Assembly (NCBI GenBank): GCA_003455595.1
Contig: DMQT01000294.1
Location: 1 to 5,274 of the forward strand
Origin: Betaproteobacteria bacterium
Lineage (GTDB): Bacteria > Pseudomonadota > Gammaproteobacteria > Burkholderiales > Sulfuriferulaceae
Direction of reading: 5' to 3'
Length of the DNA stretch: 5,274 bases
The notes under the pieces were generated by a model. It was not told the DNA's origin. It worked only from the letters and a program-made list of their open reading frames with translations, and did not search any database. Positions 1 through 5,274 of the stretch are shown here, in pieces; within the stretch, counting starts at the first letter, position 1; each line of letters starts with the position of its first letter. The translations under genes and the position numbers were made by a program.

Positions 1-1
1 G

Positions 2-451
2 CTACTTTGCTTTGGGAGAAAACGTCCCACTCCACCCACTGGTCGCGATACGCAGCTGATCCGCCCCGAGTTGGGTCAGGGTAAATTTGCCGCCCCTTTT
101 CAAGGCGTAGCGCAATACCCAGTTGGCAGCTGGACCCAGATGAATCTGATCGCCGTTGAAGCGGGTTTCGAGCCCTGTGCCTGTTTTGCATATGACGCCG
201 CTGCTCTCGGCCCACAGGCCTTCACTGGTTTTGGTGAATTCCAGATAGAGCGCACCCTTGTTTTCAGCGATGTTGACCACCAGGGGTTTGCCGTCATCCA
301 TGGAGGTTTCTTGCCATTTCAGGGGAAACGCCTGGTCGCCGAGCATCCCCTTCAATTCGCTGATGGTGGCGGCGCAGGTTGGCGACGCGTGTGCAGCCGT
401 GCTCAGCGGCAGCAGCAGGGGCAAGAACAGGCAAAAACAGATTGGGCGCAT
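2..451 (-). CDS. Small secreted protein of unknown function
   Basis: This is a complete 149-residue ORF with an ATG at 451 and a TAG at 2-4. The N-terminus looks like a Sec signal peptide: a short basic start (MRP), a Leu/Phe-rich hydrophobic core to about residue 17, and a likely signal peptidase I site after AHA (residue 22). The mature protein would be about 127 residues and periplasmic or secreted. It has two cysteines, C26 and C88, that could form a disulfide. Alternating polar and hydrophobic stretches (about 56-75, 86-105 and 110-145) suggest a mostly beta fold, but I recognise no family. The gene starts 11 nt after the clcB stop. The spacer sense strand (TAAGCTTAGCC) has no Shine-Dalgarno match, so translation may depend on coupling to clcB. 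The start is supported by the signal peptide. Being a real gene is likely; its function is unknown. Confidence 0.75.
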   Translation of the reverse strand: MRPICFCLFLPLLLPLSTAAHASPTCAATISELKGMLGDQAFPLKWQETSMDDGKPLVVNIAENKGALYLEFTKTSEGLWAESSGVICKTGTGLETRFNGDQIHLGPAANWVLRYALKRGGKFTLTQLGADQLRIATSGWSGTFSPKAK

Positions 452-462
452 GGCTAAGCTTA

Positions 463-1797
463 TCAGTGTTTGCGCCGCAGCGATTCGTCGTAGATGGATA
501 CCCCGCCGCGATAGTCGCGCGCGACGGTGTAGGCGACGACGCAGGCGAGCATCAGCGGCAGGGTGATTTTGTAATCCAGCGTCATTTCGAAAATCATCAA
601 AATTGCCATCAGCGGGGCGTGGGTGGTGGCGGCGAGAAAGGCGCCCATGCCGACAATGGCGTAGGCGCTGGACGCGGCGGTTACGCCGGGGAACAGCGCG
701 CTGAGGGCGGTACCGAACAGCGAGCCGAACGCCGCGCCGATGAACAGGGTGGGGGTGAACACGCCGCCGACTGCGCCCGAGCCGATGGTCGAAGCCGTGG
801 CGATGACCTTGAATACCAGGATCAGCGCGAGCAATTGCCAGCCGATGTGTTGCAATAGCAAGCTGTTGACCACGCTATAGCCATTGCCCCATACCTCGGG
901 GTAGAACACCGAAATTGCGCCGACGATGAGTCCGCCGAGGCCGAGCTTGAGGGTGAGCGGCAGGTGCGTCCGGTCGAACAATGCTGCGCTGCGTTCGAGC
1001 AGGGCGATGAATGGCGGTGCGAGATGGCCGAGCAGAAAGCCCAGCACGACGTAGAACACCAGCTCCCAGTTGGACAAAAACTGGAATGCCGGAATCTGGT
1101 ACACCGGCGCGTAGCCGAGAAAATGGTGCACGGTGGCGTTGGACACCACCGACGCGACAATCAGCGGGCCGAAGTTTTTCATGGCGATGCTGCCCATCAC
1201 GATTTCGGCCACGAACAACGCCCCGGCGATCGGCGCGTTGTACGCCGCCGACAAGCCTGCCGCTGCGCCGCACGCGACCAGCAGGCGCTGTTTGCCCTGC
1301 GGCAGGCGTACCCAGTGGCCGGCGGCCGAGCCGGTCATGGCAGCCAGTTGCACCATCGCGCCTTCGCGCCCGATCGAGCCACCGGTGCCGACGGTGAACA
1401 GCGACGACAGGCTTTTGATCAGGCTGGCGCGCACGCCAATGACGCCGTTACTGGCAACGATGGCTTCCATGTAGTCGGTGGTTTTGGTGCCGTCGCGCAC
1501 CCAGCGCATGCCGAATTGCAGCAGCGCCCCGGCGAGCAGCCCACCGACTGCGGGTGTCAGCAGGCGCACCCAGAGGGGCAGGTCGATGGCGGCCTGTACC
1601 AGCGAGCCTGGGTGGCGCGTGAGCAGCCATTCGGCGAGGTGGATGCCCTCGCGGAATCCCACCGTGGCGAGGGCGCCGAGGATGCCAATGACGCCCGCCC
1701 ACAGCAGCATCTGGTGGGTGGATTCGTGCGCCTGGCCGCGCAACAGGCGCTTGAGGCGTGTCAATCGGCGGCTGCCGCCGGTGGGTTTAATCCACAT
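463..1797 (-). CDS. clcB: ClcB-type CLC chloride channel/transporter
   Basis: This is a 444-residue polytopic inner-membrane CLC protein expected to move chloride, possibly in exchange for protons. It has no C-terminal CBS domains, as in E. coli ClcA/ClcB. Visible family landmarks are TDYMEA (107-112, typical of ClcB in place of the canonical GSGIP loop), GSIGREGA with gating glutamate E145, ACGAAAGLSAAYNAP (175-189), GGVFTPTLFIGA (344-355, the GxFxP selectivity motif), LAATTHAPLM (388-397) and Y436 near the C-terminus, matching the central tyrosine of ClcA. The position equivalent to the ClcA internal proton glutamate (E203) is I199, directly after E198. The ATG at 1797 is chosen because the longer in-frame ORF (to 1995) adds a low-complexity Pro/Ser/Thr/Arg tail that lies inside the response-regulator gene. 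The chosen start overlaps the regulator stop by 11 nt, implying translational coupling. The Shine-Dalgarno is weak. Family assignment is firm; channel versus exchanger is open. Confidence 0.93.
   Translation of the reverse strand: MWIKPTGGSRRLTRLKRLLRGQAHESTHQMLLWAGVIGILGALATVGFREGIHLAEWLLTRHPGSLVQAAIDLPLWVRLLTPAVGGLLAGALLQFGMRWVRDGTKTTDYMEAIVASNGVIGVRASLIKSLSSLFTVGTGGSIGREGAMVQLAAMTGSAAGHWVRLPQGKQRLLVACGAAAGLSAAYNAPIAGALFVAEIVMGSIAMKNFGPLIVASVVSNATVHHFLGYAPVYQIPAFQFLSNWELVFYVVLGFLLGHLAPPFIALLERSAALFDRTHLPLTLKLGLGGLIVGAISVFYPEVWGNGYSVVNSLLLQHIGWQLLALILVFKVIATASTIGSGAVGGVFTPTLFIGAAFGSLFGTALSALFPGVTAASSAYAIVGMGAFLAATTHAPLMAILMIFEMTLDYKITLPLMLACVVAYTVARDYRGGVSIYDESLRRKH
1787..1797 (-). other. 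11-nt coding overlap, regulator to clcB
   Basis: The clcB ATG (1797-1795) lies inside the last codons of the regulator gene, whose TAA is at 1789-1787. The sense strand before the ATG is an alternating GC run with only a weak Shine-Dalgarno. This supports translational coupling and places the CLC gene firmly in the two-component operon. Confidence 0.7.
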
Positions 1798-3178
1798 CGC
1801 GCGCGCCCGATTTAAGGCCGTATTTATCCACTCGGTAACGCAGCGTTTCGCGCGTGGTACCGAGCGCGCGGGCGGTGGCGGTGACGTTGTAGGCGTGACG
1901 CGCCAGTGCGGTCTGGATGATGTGCTTGTCCATGTCGTCGAGCGCCATGCTGCCGTCGAGCGGCAGGCACAGCTGGTCGGTGCTGGCGGTGGCAACGCTG
2001 CGGGCAGGGTTGAGTTGCAGCCAGCCGGTTTCCAGCGTGGTGCCGTTGCTCAGCAGCACCGCGCGCTCGATGGCATTACGCAACTCGCGCACGTTGCCGG
2101 GCCAGGCGTGTTGTTCCAGCAGTTGCCAGGCGGGGTCGGGAATGCGGCTGATTTTCTTGCCTGCCTTGTGGTTGAATTCGGTGACGAAGCGTTGGCTCAA
2201 GGCGCGGATGTCCTCGCGGCGCTGGCGCAGCGGCGGCAATACCAACTGGAACACGGCAAGGCGGTGGTACAGGTCCTCGCGAAATCGGCGCTCGGCCATG
2301 GCGCTGTGCAAATCCTGATTGGTGGCGGCGATGATCTGCACGTCGAGGCGGATTTCGCGCTCGCCGCCGACGCGGCGAATGACTTTGTCTTCGATGGCAG
2401 TGAGCAGTTTGGCTTGCAGGTCCAGCGCCAGTTCGCCCAGTTCATCGAGAAACAGCGTACCGCTGTCGGCCTGCTCAAGCAGGCCGCGGCGGCGCGCCTT
2501 GGCGCTGGTAAATGCACCCGCCTCGTGGCCGAACAGTTCGGCCTCCATCAGTTCATGCGGAATCGCGGCGCAATTCACCTCCACCAGCGGCGCGTTGGCG
2601 CGGCTGCCGCTGTGGTGCAGGATGCGCGCCGCCAGGCCTTTGCCGGTCCCGGTTTCGCCACTGATGAGCAACGCCGAATAGGGCACCGCCGCGAGCCGCG
2701 TGAGCATGTCGCGGGTGCTGACCGCAGCGGCGCTGGCACCGCTGAAGCTGTCCACGTTGTAGCGCCGCGATTGCGCTGCCACCTGGTCAGAGACGCGGCG
2801 TTGCGCGCGACCGCTGCGCGTGGCGCCTGCGATGATCAGCGCCAGCCGTTCCGGATCGCACGGTTTGGTGAGGAAATCCAGCGCGCCGAGTTTGAGCGCG
2901 CGCACCGAATCCGGCACGGTGCCGTAGCCGGTGAGGAAAATCCACTCGGCGCTGACGCTCTGCTGGCGCGCCTGTTCGAGAAAATCCAGGCCGTTGCCAT
3001 CGGGTAAATTCATGTCCGACAGCACCACCAGCGGGGCAAGCTCGTCAATGAATAACAGGTGTTGCGCGTCGGCAATGCTGCGCACCCAGCTTACCTCCCA
3101 GCCGTCTCGACGAAAATGGCGTTGCAGCTCGGCGCCGAGCAGGGTTTCGTCTTCAATAATGAGCAGGTTGTCGGCCAT
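1787..3178 (-). CDS. NtrC-family sigma-54-dependent response regulator
   Basis: This is a 463-residue three-domain activator. The receiver (about 3-120) has acidic pair E9/D10, phospho-acceptor D55 (in VVLSDMNLPDG), T83 and K105. The AAA+ domain (about 144-375) has Walker A GETGTGKG (174-181), GAFTSA (221-226), Walker B FLDE (243-246), sensor I ATN (285-287), the RFREDLYHRL segment (298-307) with arginine-finger candidates, and WPGNVREL (359-366) with sensor II R364. After a linker (about 386-412), a Fis-type helix-turn-helix covers about 414-455. By family knowledge, phosphorylation promotes oligomerisation, and ATP hydrolysis then remodels sigma-54 RNA polymerase bound at a -24/-12 promoter. 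Two positions deviate from consensus: Ser in place of the second Gly of GAFTGA, and Gly after the Walker A lysine. The ATG overlaps the kinase stop by one base (TGATG), so the kinase is the probable partner. The targets are not visible. A close subfamily cannot be named. Confidence 0.95.
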   Translation of the reverse strand: MADNLLIIEDETLLGAELQRHFRRDGWEVSWVRSIADAQHLLFIDELAPLVVLSDMNLPDGNGLDFLEQARQQSVSAEWIFLTGYGTVPDSVRALKLGALDFLTKPCDPERLALIIAGATRSGRAQRRVSDQVAAQSRRYNVDSFSGASAAAVSTRDMLTRLAAVPYSALLISGETGTGKGLAARILHHSGSRANAPLVEVNCAAIPHELMEAELFGHEAGAFTSAKARRRGLLEQADSGTLFLDELGELALDLQAKLLTAIEDKVIRRVGGEREIRLDVQIIAATNQDLHSAMAERRFREDLYHRLAVFQLVLPPLRQRREDIRALSQRFVTEFNHKAGKKISRIPDPAWQLLEQHAWPGNVRELRNAIERAVLLSNGTTLETGWLQLNPARSVATASTDQLCLPLDGSMALDDMDKHIIQTALARHAYNVTATARALGTTRETLRYRVDKYGLKSGARDVD

Positions 3179-3180
3179 CA
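3176..3180 (-). other. TGATG stop/start overlap, kinase to regulator
   Basis: On the sense strand the kinase TGA (3180-3178) and the regulator ATG (3178-3176) share one base. The sequence just upstream has no strong Shine-Dalgarno, so termination-reinitiation coupling is likely. That would help keep kinase and regulator in a fixed ratio. Confidence 0.8.
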
Positions 3181-4695
3181 GGCGCTTTCGGAAGCGGCGG
3201 GGCAGGGAATGCGCAGGCTCACGCGCGCACCGCCGCCGGGTTGATTGGTCAAGGCAAGGTGTCCGCCCAGGCCGTTGATAAAACGCCGCGTCACCGCCAG
3301 GCCGAGGCCGGTACCGCTTTCGTGGCCGCTCAGGAAGGGACGCGCTGCGCTGTTCAGCAGCACAGCGGGAAAGCCTGGGCCGTTGTCGATCACCGTCAGT
3401 TCGATGCTGTCGGCATCACTACGCTGCGCTTGCAGGCGAATGATGCCGGGCGCGCTGGCGAGGGCGTTGCGTGCGTTGAGGATCAGATTCAGCAGCGCCT
3501 GGCGCAGGCCGTCGGCGGGCAGCAGGCAGTGCAGGTCGTCGGATATCTGTGTTTCCAGGCGGACATTGGCGGGCAGCTGATAACGCGCCAGTGCCGCAAC
3601 CGCCTGGCACAGATCCGCCAGACACACTGCGCTGGCGGCCTCGGGACGGTGCCGCGCCTGATCGAGCAGGCCGTTGAGCAGGCGGTTGATGCGGTTGAGT
3701 TCGTCGAGGATCAGGTCGAGTCGTTCGAGGTGGTCGGGCGAGCTGGTTTCGCTGCGCAGATTGACCAGTGCCAGCTGAATGCCGGATAGCGGATTGCGTA
3801 ATTCATGGGCAATGCCCGCCGCGACTTCACCCACGGTCGCGAGTTTTTCCGCTTGCGCCAAGCGCAGCTGTTGCGCCAGCAAGGTGCCGGTAGCATCGCG
3901 CACCTGTTGCTCAAGCGTGGTTTCACGGTTCTGATGCTCGGCTTCAAGTTCGGCCAGTCTGCTGACTAAATGGTTATAGCGCAGCAGCAGCGGCTTGATC
4001 ATGGCCCCGGCGTGCTGGGTCGGTGCGCTGGCGTAATTTTGCCGCGACAGGCCGTGCATGAGCTGGCCCAGGTCGCGCAATGGCACGCTGACCTGGTGGC
4101 GCAGCAAAAACAGGATGGCGAGTATCAACAACGGTAACCCGGCGGCCAGTCCCAGCGTGAGCTTGAATTCGAGCTGGGCGGATTGCTGCACGGCATTCAC
4201 CAGTGCCCCGTGGGCGCCGATTTCGGCGGTGATGCGCTGGCGAATCTGGTTCAGTGTATTGAGCAGGGTGGCATGGTTGGCACCGGGCAGCGCCAATACG
4301 CTGCGCAGTTGTTCGAGGATGGCGGGGGTATCGGCAGCGCGATACTGGTCGGCGTTGAGAATCTGCGTCAGCTGGCCATCGAGCGCCTGCTTGATGGCCG
4401 GACTGAGTGGGGTGTGCGGGTCAAACGGGCGCAGCGTGTCCTGTTCGATATGCAATGCCAGTTGCTGCAGCGCCAGGATGTGCTGCATGTGCCCCTGCAT
4501 CACCTGCATGCGGCTCTCGGCACGCCAGGCGCTCAGGCTCACCAGTGCCAGTGCCAGCACCACGCCGATACCCAGTATCAGGCTGGGCAACCACAGCGAA
4601 CGCAGGATCAGGGAACGCGACATGGGGCTGGACACAGGCAGGACATGGCTGCTATTCAAGCCGGTTTTGCGTTGCCAGGCAAGCGGGAGGTTCAT
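3178..4695 (-). CDS. Membrane sensor histidine kinase (HAMP, HisKA, HATPase_c)
   Basis: This is a 505-residue inner-membrane kinase. Transmembrane helix 1 spans about 36-57, a mostly helical periplasmic domain of about 120 residues follows (58-177), and transmembrane helix 2 is about 179-198. Next come a HAMP-like segment (about 199-251) and a coiled coil (about 244-285). The dimerisation/phospho-acceptor helix carries AAGIAHELRNPLSG with H297 as the phosphorylated histidine. The ATPase domain shows the N box (NLILNARNA, N403/N407), G1 DNGPGF (437-442) and G2 GTGLGL (461-466). The ATG at 4695 is preferred to an in-frame TTG at 4716, because AAAGG lies 7 nt upstream of the ATG and the TTG start would overlap the upstream gene. 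An ATG at 4623 lacks a Shine-Dalgarno. The stop overlaps the next gene by one base, making that NtrC-type regulator the likely phosphotransfer partner. The periplasmic domain resembles four-helix-bundle sensors only in general character, so its ligand is unknown. Confidence 0.94.
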   Translation of the reverse strand: MNLPLAWQRKTGLNSSHVLPVSSPMSRSLILRSLWLPSLILGIGVVLALALVSLSAWRAESRMQVMQGHMQHILALQQLALHIEQDTLRPFDPHTPLSPAIKQALDGQLTQILNADQYRAADTPAILEQLRSVLALPGANHATLLNTLNQIRQRITAEIGAHGALVNAVQQSAQLEFKLTLGLAAGLPLLILAILFLLRHQVSVPLRDLGQLMHGLSRQNYASAPTQHAGAMIKPLLLRYNHLVSRLAELEAEHQNRETTLEQQVRDATGTLLAQQLRLAQAEKLATVGEVAAGIAHELRNPLSGIQLALVNLRSETSSPDHLERLDLILDELNRINRLLNGLLDQARHRPEAASAVCLADLCQAVAALARYQLPANVRLETQISDDLHCLLPADGLRQALLNLILNARNALASAPGIIRLQAQRSDADSIELTVIDNGPGFPAVLLNSAARPFLSGHESGTGLGLAVTRRFINGLGGHLALTNQPGGGARVSLRIPCPAASESA

Positions 4696-4702
4696 GCCGC
4701 TG

Positions 4703-4707
4703 CCTTT
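4703..4707 (-). promoter_or_regulatory. Ribosome binding site for the histidine kinase gene
   Basis: The sense strand reads AAAGG here, 7 nt before the ATG at 4695. It overlaps the TAA stop (4706-4708) of the upstream gene, so ribosomes terminating there would sit on this site. It decides the kinase start in favour of 4695 over the TTG at 4716. Confidence 0.6.
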
Positions 4708-5274
4708 ACTGGTCAATCATGACGCTTAGCTCGCCGCGCCGCAGCTTGAATTGCTGCTGTACGCGTTGGCCCGGCGGGGCGGCGGCCAGTGCGGCGATGC
4801 GTTTTTGCAGGCCGACGATTTCCATCACTGGTCGGTGTTGCTGGAAGGCGAGTTCATGCGCCTGGCTGATATGCGTCTGAGCCAGATTGAGATACTCGTC
4901 TGCTGCCGACTGGTTATGCGCGGTGAATGCCTCGATCGAGGCGTAGTGCAGGTAGAGGCGGGCGTCTATCAGCTGCGATTTGACCGGATGGTCGTGCAGC
5001 ATGCGCGGCCAGGCGTCGCCCAGATACGCCGCCCGGCGTTCGGCCAGCGCCGCGCTTTTGCGCCACAGCGTCTGCGCCAGGCGCTGGGTGTCGGCATCGC
5101 CCTGTTTGATATGGCGTTCGAGTTGGTGCGCGTCATGCAGCAGGCGCATGGCTTGGGTGCGGGCAATCTGATCGTTGGTTAGCGCATCCTGTTGCAAGGC
5201 ACGTTCGGCATGATGCAGTGCGTTTTTGGCCGCGCTCAGGTCGCCCGCTGCCAGCAGGTGCGTGGTGCGAAACA
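4706..5274 (-). CDS. Unrecognised alpha-helical protein, 3' part only
   Basis: The frame is open to the window edge, so only the last 188 residues are present and the true start lies outside. An in-frame TTG at 5197 is simply a Leu codon, since the frame continues upstream with helical sequence (HLLAAGDLSAAKNALHHAE). The visible part is rich in Ala, Leu, Gln, His and Arg and reads as successive amphipathic helices. Two stretches, LLAAGDLSAAKNALHHAERA and FTAHNQSAADEYLNLAQTHI, look like TPR-type helical hairpins, but no clear TPR consensus array can be shown. A proline-containing turn (AAPPGQ) separates the helices from a short C-terminal segment ending ELSVMIDQ. No transmembrane segment or cysteine is seen. 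The stop is 10 nt before the kinase ATG, so the gene is probably co-transcribed with the two-component system and may act with it as an accessory or signal-input protein. That role is a guess from position alone. Confidence 0.8.
   Translation of the reverse strand, partial: FRTTHLLAAGDLSAAKNALHHAERALQQDALTNDQIARTQAMRLLHDAHQLERHIKQGDADTQRLAQTLWRKSAALAERRAAYLGDAWPRMLHDHPVKSQLIDARLYLHYASIEAFTAHNQSAADEYLNLAQTHISQAHELAFQQHRPVMEIVGLQKRIAALAAAPPGQRVQQQFKLRRGELSVMIDQ

Noticed and set aside
455..462. Perfect 8-bp palindrome TAAGCTTA in the clcB to secreted-protein gap
   Set aside because: It is too short to be a terminator or a convincing operator. It includes a common restriction-site-like sequence that can occur by chance.
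1798..1808. Alternating GC run just upstream of the clcB ATG
   Set aside because: It simply encodes the Gly-Ala-Arg tail of the regulator; it is too short to argue for a special DNA structure.
964..1815. 283-codon open frame on the plus strand
   Set aside because: It is antisense to clcB, rich in Arg/Ala/His/Gln, with no recognisable domain.
1478..3007. 509-codon open frame on the plus strand
   Set aside because: It is antisense to the regulator and the clcB 5' region, whose domain motifs are unmistakable. The translation is low-complexity and family-free, typical of antisense shadows in GC-rich genes.
4081..4097. TGGCACG, resembling a sigma-54 -24 element
   Set aside because: No TTGC -12 element occurs at the required spacing, and it lies inside the kinase gene facing the opposite direction to the operon.
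4542..4557. Short tandem repeat CCAGTG x 2.7
   Set aside because: It encodes the Ala/Leu/Val run of the kinase's first transmembrane helix; codon repetition explains it.
4714..4716. TTG start for the histidine kinase
   Set aside because: It would overlap the upstream gene. The ATG at 4695 has an AAAGG site at 7-nt spacing.
4058..4729. Plus-strand open frames of 179-223 codons opposite the kinase
   Set aside because: The two overlapping frames are both antisense to the kinase's transmembrane and periplasmic coding region. The Ser/Trp/Cys/Arg-rich composition has no motifs.
5195..5197. TTG as the start of the upstream gene
   Set aside because: The frame stays open to the window edge with matching helical coding character, so this is an internal Leu codon of a truncated gene.

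Overview
The window is GC-rich and gene-dense. It looks like chromosomal DNA from a proteobacterium, most likely a betaproteobacterium (Nitrosomonadales/Burkholderiales-like). That placement is an inference from base composition, the ClcB-type CLC protein and the NtrC-class two-component pair; no rRNA or other marker gene is present to confirm it. All five supported genes lie on the minus strand, so transcription runs from the high-coordinate end to the low-coordinate end.

In transcription order: (1) the 3' end of an unrecognised, mostly alpha-helical protein (4706-5274, running off the window edge); (2) a membrane-bound sensor histidine kinase (3178-4695); (3) an NtrC-family sigma-54-dependent response regulator with receiver, AAA+ and Fis-type HTH domains (1787-3178); (4) a ClcB-type CLC chloride channel/transporter (463-1797); (5) a small secreted protein of unknown function (2-451). 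Spacing is very tight: a 10-nt gap, a 1-nt TGATG overlap, an 11-nt overlap and an 11-nt gap. No promoter or terminator is visible between genes, so this reads as one operon whose promoter lies upstream of the window. No stretch over 300 bases lacks a gene.

The layout suggests that an envelope signal is read by the kinase's roughly 120-residue periplasmic helical domain and passed to the sigma-54 activator. The CLC protein and the secreted protein are co-transcribed with the pair. A role in chloride, pH or envelope stress is a reasonable guess, but the sequence does not show the signal or the regulator's targets.

The sequence-level oddities are an activator with GAFTSA instead of the canonical sigma-54-contacting GAFTGA, a Walker A ending GKG instead of the usual GKE/GKD, and a CLC protein that keeps the gating glutamate and central tyrosine but has isoleucine at the internal 'proton glutamate' position. 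I found no mobile elements, CRISPR arrays, RNA genes or notable repeats.
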